A stretch of 27,306 nucleotides of DNA, taken from positions 1-27,306 of the forward strand of contig CAZLEE010000042.1 of the NCBI GenBank assembly GCA_964558455.1, given 5' to 3'. Both the position numbers and the translations under genes were made by a program. This stretch comes from DASRLE01 sp964558455. GTDB lineage: Bacteria; Verrucomicrobiota; Verrucomicrobiia; Limisphaerales; Palsa-1400. Position 1 is the stretch's first letter, and every line of letters starts with the position of its first letter. This document shows, in pieces, positions 1-7,051 of the stretch. The notes under the pieces are model-generated. The model had not been told where the DNA came from. It did no database searches and saw only the letters and a program-made list of their open reading frames with translations.

Positions 1-58
1 CGGCAAAAAACCCCCTCTCAGCACCCCGAAGAATCAGTAATTCGGAATCGCCGATCGA

Positions 59-1381
59 ATGAAAACCAGGATTAAATTCGCCCTGCTTCTGGCAACACCG
101 GTCTTCTTCACCAGCGGCGTGACCGCGCAACCCCTCACGGTTTTGACTAATTTCAACGGAAACAACGGCGCCGCGCCGCAAGCGGGCTTGCTGGTCTCCG
201 GCAACACCCTCTATGGCACGACTTCCGCCGGGGGCGCCGCCAATGCCGGAACCGTTTTTTCGATCAATAGCGACGGCAACGGGCTGACCAATATTTATTC
301 ATTCCAAGGCGGCAATGACGGGCGCGGCCCCGTGTCGGATCTTGTTTTGTCCGGCAATACCCTTTACGGCACTGTCGCGCTGGGCGGTCCGGCCGGCGCC
401 GGCGTGGTTTTCGCGGTCGATACAAACGGGGGCGGCTTCAGCAATGTTTACAGTTTCGCCGGGGGCGGCGATGGGGCCGATCCCGAAGCCGGGCTGATTT
501 TGTGCGGCAACACCCTTTATGGCACGACCTTCGTTGGCGGCGCGTCCGGCGACGGCGCGGTGTTCAGGGTCAATACCGATGGCACAGCCTTCACCAACAT
601 TTACAGCTTCATCGGAGGCACGAATGGCTCCAATCCCGAATCCAAACTGGTGTTGTCCGGCAACACCCTTTATGGAACCACTTACGGGCCTTATTCCGGC
701 GGCACAGGTTACGGCACGGTGTTCAAGGTGAATATCGACGGCAGCGGTTTCAGCAACCTCTACAATTTCAGCGGGGGCGCGGACGGGGCCAATCCGGAGG
801 CGGGCTTGGTGCTGTCCGGGGGCGTTCTGTATGGGACAGCCTTCGCCGGGGGCAGCGACGGCAACGGCGCGGTCTTCAGCGTGACCACGAATGGCGCCAG
901 TTTCCACAGTTACGATTTCAATTTCACCATTGGAGCCAATCCGGCGGCAGCCTTGATTTTGTCGGGCGGCGCCCTTTATGGAACGGCGTCCAGCGGGGGC
1001 GCGGACGGTTGGGAAACGATTTTTGAAATCAACACCAACGGCGGCAATTTCACCAACCTCTATTCGTTCAGCGACACAGTGGATGGAGCCGGTCCCGAAG
1101 CCGCGCTGGCGTTGGCCGGCAATGCGCTCTACGGCACAACAGAGGCGACCGATGAATCGGGATACGGAAACATATTTGCCCTGAGTTTGCCCAATCAAAG
1201 CGTTTCGTTGCAAATCGGACTGAGCGGCGGTAAGGCCATCCTGACCTGGAGCAACGCGGCGTTTTCCCTCCAGACTGCCCCGGCTGTGAACGGCGCCTTT
1301 GGCAACGTGGCCGGCGCAACCAGCCCCTACACCAACTCCGCCGCCAACGCGCAACAGTTCTTCCGGCTTTGGAAGAATTAG
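59..1381 (+). CDS. Secreted GloVer (Gloeo_Verruco) tandem-repeat protein
   Basis: The 440-residue product starts with a signal peptide (charged MKTRIK, hydrophobic stretch, cleavage probably near VTA-Q at residue 23-24), so it is exported. The body is about seven repeats of roughly 50-60 residues. Each has a core LYGT(T/V/A)..GG, then G.VF.....G, then (I/L)Y(S/N)F.GG.DG..P...L.LSGN. This is the repeat known as TIGR03803 (Gloeo_Verruco). Seven such beta-rich units could form a propeller, which is an inference. The last ~60 residues (ILTWSNAAFSLQTAP ... FFRLWKN) resemble the C-terminal module found on many secreted verrucomicrobial proteins. No catalytic residues are recognisable, and the function is unknown; surface or extracellular binding is plausible. 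No clear Shine-Dalgarno precedes the ATG. The stop overlaps the convergent response-regulator stop by 4 bp. Confidence 0.9.
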   Translation: MKTRIKFALLLATPVFFTSGVTAQPLTVLTNFNGNNGAAPQAGLLVSGNTLYGTTSAGGAANAGTVFSINSDGNGLTNIYSFQGGNDGRGPVSDLVLSGNTLYGTVALGGPAGAGVVFAVDTNGGGFSNVYSFAGGGDGADPEAGLILCGNTLYGTTFVGGASGDGAVFRVNTDGTAFTNIYSFIGGTNGSNPESKLVLSGNTLYGTTYGPYSGGTGYGTVFKVNIDGSGFSNLYNFSGGADGANPEAGLVLSGGVLYGTAFAGGSDGNGAVFSVTTNGASFHSYDFNFTIGANPAAALILSGGALYGTASSGGADGWETIFEINTNGGNFTNLYSFSDTVDGAGPEAALALAGNALYGTTEATDESGYGNIFALSLPNQSVSLQIGLSGGKAILTWSNAAFSLQTAPAVNGAFGNVAGATSPYTNSAANAQQFFRLWKN

Positions 1382-2724
1382 AACGACTGCGTCTCGATGC
1401 CGTACACTTTGATCTTGTTGTAAAGTGTCTGACGCCCGATGCCCAGTCGCTTGGCTGTTTCCAGTTTGTTGCCGTGGGTGTCTTTGAGCATCTGCAAAAT
1501 GGTGTTTCGCTCCATCGCCTCCATCAAGGTCAGGTCGGGAACTTCCGCCGATGCGACCGCGGTGGTGATGGACAAATCCTTTTCCCCAACCACGTCGCTG
1601 TCGCACATGAGGACGGCGCGTTGAATCTCGTTCTGCAATTGCCGGACGTTGCCGGGCCAGTCAAACGAACGCAATAACTCGCTGGCGGTGGGGGAAAATC
1701 CGCTGATGTTCCGTCCGGCCTGGGCGTCAAAGCGCTTCAAAAAGGCGGTGGCCAGCGGAAGAATATCCTCCCGGCGGTCGCGCAGGGGCGGCAGATGCAC
1801 CGTGATGGCGCTGATGCGATAAAAAAGGTCTTCGCGCAACTTCCCGCTTTTGATGGCGTCGTCGGTTTCCCGGTTGGTCGCCGCAATTATGCGGCAATCG
1901 GCCTTGTAACTGCTCCGTCCGCCGACGGGACGGACTTCCTTTTCCTGGAGGACGCGCAACAGTTTGCTCTGCGTGTCAACGGGCATCTCGGAAATCTCAT
2001 CCAGCAAAAGCGTGCCGCCCTCGGACTGGCGGAACAAGCCTTCCCGATCCGCCATCGCCCCGGTGAAGGCGCCCTTGACCGAGCCAAACAGTTCGCTCTC
2101 GATCAATTCCCTGGGCAGGGCGGCGCAATTGATCTTGATCAGCGGCCCCTTGCTGCGCGGGCTTAAAGCGTGAATCAAATCGGCAATGACCTCCTTGCCC
2201 GTGCCGCTTTCGCCGGTGATCAGGATGGAAACATCGCTTGGGGCCACCCGCTCAATGGTTCGCACCACGGTCTTCATGGCGGGACTTTGAAATATCCGGG
2301 CGGTGCCACCCCCTGTCGTGACCAAGGCGTCGCGCAACGACCGGGTTTCCTGGTTTAAAAGCCGGTGTTCCAGGGCGCGCTCCACGGAGAGCAACAGTAT
2401 CTTTTGATTAAACGGTTTGGCTTGAAAATGGTAGGCCCCCAGTTTGGTCGCTTCCACCGCCTTGTCGTAGGTCGCGTTGCCGGTCAACATGATGACCTCG
2501 GTGTCGGGCCATTGTTTTTTGATTTGCGGAAGCAATTCCATGCCGTCGCCATCCGGCAGCCCCAAATCCAGCAGGACCACGTCCGGCTGGGTCTGCCCGA
2601 ACGCGCTCACCAACTCCGCGGCGGTGGCCTTCGGCACGACCTCGTAACCGGCGTGTTGCAAAATTGTTCCCACCAGATCCCTCACGCCTTCGGCGTCGTC
2701 CACGACCATTATCTTAGCTTTCAT
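1378..2724 (-). CDS. NtrC-family sigma-54-dependent response regulator
   Basis: This 448-residue protein has the full NtrC layout. Residues 1-120 are a receiver domain with acidic pair D9/D10, phospho-acceptor D53, T81 and K103. Residues ~143-375 are an AAA+ sigma-54 activation domain with Walker A GESGTGKE (171-178), GAFTGA (218-223) contacting sigma-54, and Walker B LLLDEI (239-244). A Fis-type helix-turn-helix closes the protein (GNKLETAKRLGIGRQTLYNK). All catalytic residues are present, so it should be a phosphorylation-dependent ATPase activator of RNA polymerase-sigma-54. Its ATG overlaps the stop of the upstream amidotransferase-like gene (ATGA), indicating translational coupling. No sensor kinase lies in the window, so its partner is unknown. 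The target genes cannot be told from sequence alone. Confidence 0.95.
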   Translation of the reverse strand: MKAKIMVVDDAEGVRDLVGTILQHAGYEVVPKATAAELVSAFGQTQPDVVLLDLGLPDGDGMELLPQIKKQWPDTEVIMLTGNATYDKAVEATKLGAYHFQAKPFNQKILLLSVERALEHRLLNQETRSLRDALVTTGGGTARIFQSPAMKTVVRTIERVAPSDVSILITGESGTGKEVIADLIHALSPRSKGPLIKINCAALPRELIESELFGSVKGAFTGAMADREGLFRQSEGGTLLLDEISEMPVDTQSKLLRVLQEKEVRPVGGRSSYKADCRIIAATNRETDDAIKSGKLREDLFYRISAITVHLPPLRDRREDILPLATAFLKRFDAQAGRNISGFSPTASELLRSFDWPGNVRQLQNEIQRAVLMCDSDVVGEKDLSITTAVASAEVPDLTLMEAMERNTILQMLKDTHGNKLETAKRLGIGRQTLYNKIKVYGIETQSF

Positions 2725-3485
2725 ATTTCTTTCTCGCGCCCAAGGGCGCAGGCTTCTACAAACCCGCTGAAAAGCTGCGGGAAGACCGGATTTTTGTCAA
2801 TCAGACGCTCAGGATGAAATTGCACCGTCAACAGAAACGGCCCTTGTCCGGGTTCCTTCAATTCCAGCGCTTCAATGATTCCATCGCAACTTTTCGCCAC
2901 CGCGCGCAACCGCGGCGCCACCTGGCCTATGGCTTGGTGATGCGTGCTGTTGACCCCAAAAACCACCCGTCCCGTCAGCCGGGCCAGCAGCGAATCCGGC
3001 TCGACACTGATATCGTGAACCGGCTCGGCTTTCCGCTCCATCTGGCGATGATTGAGCGAGTTGGAAATCTGGGTCGGAATATCGACCACCAGCGTTCCGC
3101 CCAGGGCCACGTTCAGCATTTGGTGGCCGCGACAGATGCCCAACAACGGCTTGCGCCGCGCCAAGGCCTCGTCGATCACCTTTTTCTCCCAAACATCGCG
3201 GTCCGGCTCGATTGGTCCGACCATTTTGGCCAGTTCCAACGGCAGTTCGCCGGCATACAGCTTCGGATCAATATCGTCGCCGCCGGTCAAAAGCACGCCG
3301 TCGCATCGTTTCACGGACTCGGCAACGACCAAGGGGGAGGTGGTTGCCGGAAAAATCCAAGGCAAGCCGCCAGCCGCTATGACCGCATCTGTATATCGGT
3401 TGGAAAGGCTGACAGATAAATCGGAAAATTCCGCACCCTTGCTTTCCGTGCCGGGCAGAACCAATATGATCGGGCTGCGTTTCAT
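2721..3485 (-). CDS. Gamma-glutamyl-gamma-aminobutyrate hydrolase-like class I glutamine amidotransferase (peptidase C26)
   Basis: This 254-residue protein has a class I glutamine amidotransferase fold with an intact triad: nucleophile C118 in GICRGHQ, and H224/E226 in VQFHPE. The oxyanion region LTGGDDIDP (67-74) and the GGTLVVDIP stretch are typical of the PuuD/peptidase C26 family. That family hydrolyses gamma-glutamyl amide bonds, for example gamma-glutamyl-GABA in putrescine breakdown. No other Puu pathway gene is present in the window, so the true substrate is unknown. It is a stand-alone hydrolase with no synthetase domain. It lies 17 bp downstream of a small hypothetical gene and shares an ATGA overlap with the following NtrC-type regulator, suggesting a common mRNA and perhaps a nitrogen-related role. 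Confidence 0.9.
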   Translation of the reverse strand: MKRSPIILVLPGTESKGAEFSDLSVSLSNRYTDAVIAAGGLPWIFPATTSPLVVAESVKRCDGVLLTGGDDIDPKLYAGELPLELAKMVGPIEPDRDVWEKKVIDEALARRKPLLGICRGHQMLNVALGGTLVVDIPTQISNSLNHRQMERKAEPVHDISVEPDSLLARLTGRVVFGVNSTHHQAIGQVAPRLRAVAKSCDGIIEALELKEPGQGPFLLTVQFHPERLIDKNPVFPQLFSGFVEACALGREKEI

Positions 3486-3502
3486 GATTGAAACCTCTGC
3501 GA

Positions 3503-3802
3503 CTACCCCAGGTAGCTTCCTGGTTCCAGCTTCGTTTTTTCCGTTTCGGGAAATCGTTCCATGATTATCTTTCGCACGCGCCCCTCCACTTCCGGGGGGA
3601 GCAATTGCCGGTTGATGCGCCGTTGCACCGAATCAAGCAGCGCCAGCCAATCTTCCAATGGCGGGATGGCCACCTCAATCCATTTGTCAAACCGCTTTTC
3701 GCGCCGGTAAAAAATCCACCGCTTGCCCACATGCTGCGCATAGCACTGGAGGGTCTCCCCTTCGAGTGACGTCCGTTTCCAACTGATTTCAGCTTTTGGC
3801 AT
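3503..3802 (-). CDS. Conserved-looking hypothetical protein (99 aa)
   Basis: The product is a small, charged, soluble protein of 99 residues with no signal peptide or membrane segment. It begins MPKAEISWKRTSLEGE and has an aromatic and basic core (GKRWIFYRREKRFDKW) followed by a helical part with many Arg/Glu residues (LLDSVQRRINRQLLPP, VEGRVRKIIMERFPETE). I do not recognise a named family. The ATG overlaps the ispF stop by one base (TAATG), and the next gene follows after 17 bp. It is therefore very probably a real, co-translated gene rather than a chance reading frame. The Trp/Arg-rich middle could bind nucleic acid or a protein partner, but that is a guess. Confidence 0.8.
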   Translation of the reverse strand: MPKAEISWKRTSLEGETLQCYAQHVGKRWIFYRREKRFDKWIEVAIPPLEDWLALLDSVQRRINRQLLPPEVEGRVRKIIMERFPETEKTKLEPGSYLG

Positions 3803-4287
3803 TAGTCAGTTTCCGGCAGGTCTATCCCCGCCACCGCCATGGAAGCGATTCCCTCTTCGCGTCCGACAAATCCCAGGTGCTCGTTGGTGGTGGCCTTGAT
3901 CCCGATTCGCTTCGCCGGAATGCCCAGCGCCCCGGCGATGTTTAATTTCATGCGCGCGGCAAAGGGCATGATTTTAGGCTCTTGCGCAATGATCGTGGCG
4001 TCGATGTTGACGATTCTACCATGGTGGAACATAACCTGCCGCGCCGCCTCTTGCAAAAAAACTTTACTGGCCGCCCCGTGCCAGCGCGGGTCTGTGTTGG
4101 GAAAAAATTGTCCAATGTCCCCCTCCCCCAGCGCCCCCAAAACGGCATCGCAGATGGCATGCATCAGGACGTCCGCATCGGAATGGCCGTCCAGTCCTGT
4201 GGCATGCGGAATGTCCACCCCGCCCAACACAAGCTTGCGGCCTGCGACCAAAGGATGAACGTCATAACCGATGCCAACGTGTACCAT
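3802..4287 (-). CDS. ispF: 2-C-methyl-D-erythritol 2,4-cyclodiphosphate synthase
   Basis: This enzyme converts CDP-methylerythritol 2-phosphate to methylerythritol cyclodiphosphate in the non-mevalonate (MEP) isoprenoid pathway. The 161-residue length fits the family. Metal ligands D9 and H11 lie in GIGYDVHPL, and H43 in DADVLMHAICDA. The GHSDAD loop (34-39), FPNTDP (62-67) and the C-terminal KATTNEHLGFVGREEGI signature are all present. I chose the ATG at 4287 because the protein family begins at this Met-rich MVHVGIGYDVHP; an in-frame upstream start would add 11 residues foreign to the family. A TATACT box ends only 8 bp before this ATG, so a leaderless transcript is possible. The stop overlaps the next gene by 1 bp. 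Confidence 0.96.
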   Translation of the reverse strand: MVHVGIGYDVHPLVAGRKLVLGGVDIPHATGLDGHSDADVLMHAICDAVLGALGEGDIGQFFPNTDPRWHGAASKVFLQEAARQVMFHHGRIVNIDATIIAQEPKIMPFAARMKLNIAGALGIPAKRIGIKATTNEHLGFVGREEGIASMAVAGIDLPETD

Positions 4288-4295
4288 AAGCGTTG

Positions 4296-4324
4296 AGTAT
4301 AAAGATGCCGCCACCGGCAACCAA
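4296..4324 (-). promoter_or_regulatory. Candidate sigma-70-type promoter of ispF
   Basis: Read on the minus strand, TTGGTT (4324-4319) and TATACT (4301-4296) are separated by 17 bp. The -10 box matches consensus at 5 of 6 positions and lies 8 bp before the ispF ATG. Transcription would therefore begin at or next to the start codon and give a leaderless mRNA. The -35 is weak, and ispF could instead be read from upstream, since suhB ends only 69 bp away. Confidence 0.4.
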
Positions 4325-4356
4325 GCAATTTATCGTCCGGATAAAAACGCCAACGA

Positions 4357-5169
4357 TCAGCGCAACCCCGTCTTCCGGGCCGCCCGCGCGATGCGTTCGA
4401 GCTTGCTGCGTAACAACCCGTTGTTCGCCAGCATCCGGTAATGTTCACCGCCCGCAATCTGCTCATGCCAGAATTCGCCGCCGGCGCACTCCAGGATAAA
4501 CCCTGCTGCCGCGATGTCCCACAGGCTTATGCCGGATTCGATGTACGCGTCAAACCGTCCGCTGGCCACATAGACGAGCGAGAGAGCGGCGGATCCCATC
4601 ATGCGCAGCTTGCGCACCCGGCTGACTAAGGCGTTAAAAACCGGAAGATTTTCCCGCAGACTGGCCGAGTCCTTGGCAAATCCGATTGCCACCATCGCTT
4701 GCGCGACTTCTGTGCGCCGGCTGGCGTGAATGCGCCGCCCGTTTAATTTTGCCGGTCCGCCCCGCACTCCGGTCCAAAGCTCATTGCAAAAAGGATCAAA
4801 GACCGCGCCCGCCACGGTTTGAAATTCCCCCGAATCGGCGCGCGTTTGCAACGCTATCGAAACACACGCATGGGGCACTCCATAGGTAAAATTAACCGTG
4901 CCATCAATGGGGTCCACCACCCACCGGCAATCCGACCCGGCCCGGCCCGCCTCGCCTTCCTCGCCCAACACCGCTGATTCTGGAAATTCGGCAAGCAGCG
5001 CTTTCTCAATCAGCTTTTGGCAGCGGACATCCAATTCCAATTTGATGTCGTGTTGCGTTTGCAGATTGATTTTTTTGACCAGCGTGTCGTTGCGCCGCAT
5101 CAGGCTGCCGGCCTGGCGCGCGGCCCCCGCCGCGCAGGCAAGGGCTTTTTGGATTTGTGATGTTTTCAT
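4357..5169 (-). CDS. Inositol monophosphatase family protein (SuhB-like)
   Basis: This 270-residue member of the Mg/Li-dependent phosphatase superfamily has a complete metal site: E70/E71 in LGEEGE, D86 and D89 in VVDPIDGTVNF (84-94), and D218 in SLWDIAAAGF. The family dephosphorylates inositol-1-phosphate or related sugar and nucleotide phosphates, and SuhB can also act in rRNA transcription complexes. The exact substrate cannot be assigned. I chose the ATG at 5169 because a GGAG Shine-Dalgarno lies just upstream on the minus strand and the family starts there; an in-frame upstream ATG at 5208 would overlap the preceding gene. It begins 1 bp after the stop of the transglutaminase-like gene, so the two are likely co-transcribed. 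Confidence 0.93.
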   Translation of the reverse strand: MKTSQIQKALACAAGAARQAGSLMRRNDTLVKKINLQTQHDIKLELDVRCQKLIEKALLAEFPESAVLGEEGEAGRAGSDCRWVVDPIDGTVNFTYGVPHACVSIALQTRADSGEFQTVAGAVFDPFCNELWTGVRGGPAKLNGRRIHASRRTEVAQAMVAIGFAKDSASLRENLPVFNALVSRVRKLRMMGSAALSLVYVASGRFDAYIESGISLWDIAAAGFILECAGGEFWHEQIAGGEHYRMLANNGLLRSKLERIARAARKTGLR

Positions 5170-5170
5170 T

Positions 5171-7000
5171 TCAAGGTTCGCTCCGCGTAAGTTCCGTGGA
5201 ATAGGCATCCTCCAGCAGGAGCCGGTTCAGCCGGCTCAATTCAATCCCGCCCGGGTGGGATTCCAGAAGTTGGACGGTTTGAGGCCTCAGGACAATTCCC
5301 TGAAACCGTTGCGAGTCGAAAATGCACGGCTCCCCCAGCGTGATGACTTTGTTCAGCCCCCGAATCACCGCCTGTTGCGCCCGCTCCAAACCCGCCCCCG
5401 TTGCGTCCGGATTCAGCAAAATGGATTGCTCGTCGGAAGATAATTGCTGCCACAAAAATGCGGACACGGGGTCGGTCTGCCGGCTGAGCTGGTTGACCAG
5501 CTTCGGAAAACTCAGGATTTGATCCGCCGCAAACGGCGGACAACCAAATTCCTGGACGTTCATGGTGTAGGAATAATCATCAAAATAAATATCGTGCTGG
5601 CCCCATTCCAATTCGCCGCGCTGAAAATCCACGTCATCCGACCGCAGACCCTGTTTCGGCGGGTCAAGCGTCTGACTGTGATCGCCATTGGCCGCCATCC
5701 GGTAGCAATCGAGGCCGCCAAAATAAAAATCGTGCAGTTCGCTGCGTTGGGCGGGGGTAAGCGACGGGCAATATTGCGTGGCGAAGAGGCCCGCCCACGG
5801 ATCCACCGGAACCCAGCCGTACGGAGCCAGGTAAATTTCCGTCCAATCATGAATATCGTGATAACCGGGATACAAGTCCCAGCCGGTTTGCCAGCGCGCC
5901 GGAATATTGCGGGAACGGCAAAGGGCAATGAAGAGCATCGCCTCCTGCCCGCAGTCTCCGTAATGATTGCGCAGACAATAGTCGCTCAGGTTGGTCAGCG
6001 TCGAATATTCGCGGGCGTAACTGTATTTGATATTGGCGCCGATCCAGTCATATAAAGCCTTGGCCACGACATACGGATTGGTTTCCGCGCCGGCAAGCCG
6101 GGCGGACAGTTCTTTGATCTCGGGCGTGAATACCACATGTGGCGATTCGCTGGTGAATTTCTTTAAAACCGGGTCGCTCAAGTCGGCCGGCTTCACCTGC
6201 GACGGGTCCATGTCAAAATAAACGCCGTAGCGCGCATAGCTGTAAGCCACGGAGAAGATCGTCGGCTGGCCGCTCCGGGCCGTCTGCTCAAAGTAAGCGG
6301 AACGGATCGGGCTGTTTTCAGGCGCCAATTTCTGCATCGGGGGCGAACTGGCAATCAACTTGATTTGATTCTGATAGGGATAATACCGGGGAACAGGCAG
6401 CCAGGCCCGGATTAATTCGCCGGGCGGGGCCGCGGACTTGTCTGCAATCACGGACAGACTGCAGAGCAGATAATGGGGAAGCACGCAGGGAGTGTGCTGC
6501 TCGCGCGCGGCCTTCTTGATCGCCTGGCTGAGAAGCAGGCGGCCTTTTTGTTCCGGCACATCGTTCCTGCCGCCCATCCGCCGCTCCCTTAGTTCAGGGT
6601 TCCGGAAAAAAAGATTATTCTGACTCGTGCCGACAAAACGCATTTCGCCGTCAATTTCCCTGCCGTCAAAACGGCCTGACCGCACCCACCCCTCAAATTC
6701 CTGGGGCGTCAGATTCCTGACCGAATTCGATAACCCATGGAAAAGATGCTCCCGGCTCAACGAGTAATCCATTTTGATTCGCCGCAACAAATCATCCTGG
6801 CGTTCCATTTCCCTGTAGTCGGCTGCGGCGAGTTTCGGCGATCCCAGCGCGGCTTGCAACACGGCGTCGGCCCCCTTGAAATCGCCCGCGTCCCGCAGTG
6901 CGGCGGCATGGCGAAGCGCAGGATCGGGAGACTCCGGCTGGCGCTGTTGGGAACAGCCGGTTAAAACCACGAGAAGGATAAGAGTGCCAAGCCGCAACAT
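5171..7000 (-). CDS. Transglutaminase-like (cysteine protease fold) lipoprotein
   Basis: The N terminus MLRLGTLILLVVLTGC is a lipoprotein signal with lipobox LTGC, so C16 would be lipidated and the ~609-residue protein anchored in the envelope. A transglutaminase-core domain lies around residues 310-420 with catalytic C350 (YGDCGQEAMLF), H384 (HDIHDWTEIY) and D400 (PVDPWAG), so the triad is intact. An N-terminal helical, TPR-like stretch (ALRDAGDFKGADAVLQAAL) precedes it. In bacteria this fold usually acts as a peptidase or amidase rather than a crosslinker; the substrate is unknown. I chose 7000 over the in-frame ATG at 7045 because it puts the signal peptide at the N terminus. It starts 51 bp after the SNF2 helicase stop. 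Confidence 0.9.
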   Translation of the reverse strand: MLRLGTLILLVVLTGCSQQRQPESPDPALRHAAALRDAGDFKGADAVLQAALGSPKLAAADYREMERQDDLLRRIKMDYSLSREHLFHGLSNSVRNLTPQEFEGWVRSGRFDGREIDGEMRFVGTSQNNLFFRNPELRERRMGGRNDVPEQKGRLLLSQAIKKAAREQHTPCVLPHYLLCSLSVIADKSAAPPGELIRAWLPVPRYYPYQNQIKLIASSPPMQKLAPENSPIRSAYFEQTARSGQPTIFSVAYSYARYGVYFDMDPSQVKPADLSDPVLKKFTSESPHVVFTPEIKELSARLAGAETNPYVVAKALYDWIGANIKYSYAREYSTLTNLSDYCLRNHYGDCGQEAMLFIALCRSRNIPARWQTGWDLYPGYHDIHDWTEIYLAPYGWVPVDPWAGLFATQYCPSLTPAQRSELHDFYFGGLDCYRMAANGDHSQTLDPPKQGLRSDDVDFQRGELEWGQHDIYFDDYSYTMNVQEFGCPPFAADQILSFPKLVNQLSRQTDPVSAFLWQQLSSDEQSILLNPDATGAGLERAQQAVIRGLNKVITLGEPCIFDSQRFQGIVLRPQTVQLLESHPGGIELSRLNRLLLEDAYSTELTRSEP

Positions 7001-7051
7001 TTCGCCAGTGTATGGAAAACAAAGGGTTGTTCGAGAAAATTCCACCGCCGG

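Noticed and set aside
299..1606. Long open frame antisense to the GloVer repeat gene
   Set aside because: The Gly/Arg/Ala-rich, repetitive translation mirrors the repeat structure of the gene on the other strand and has no protein signature.
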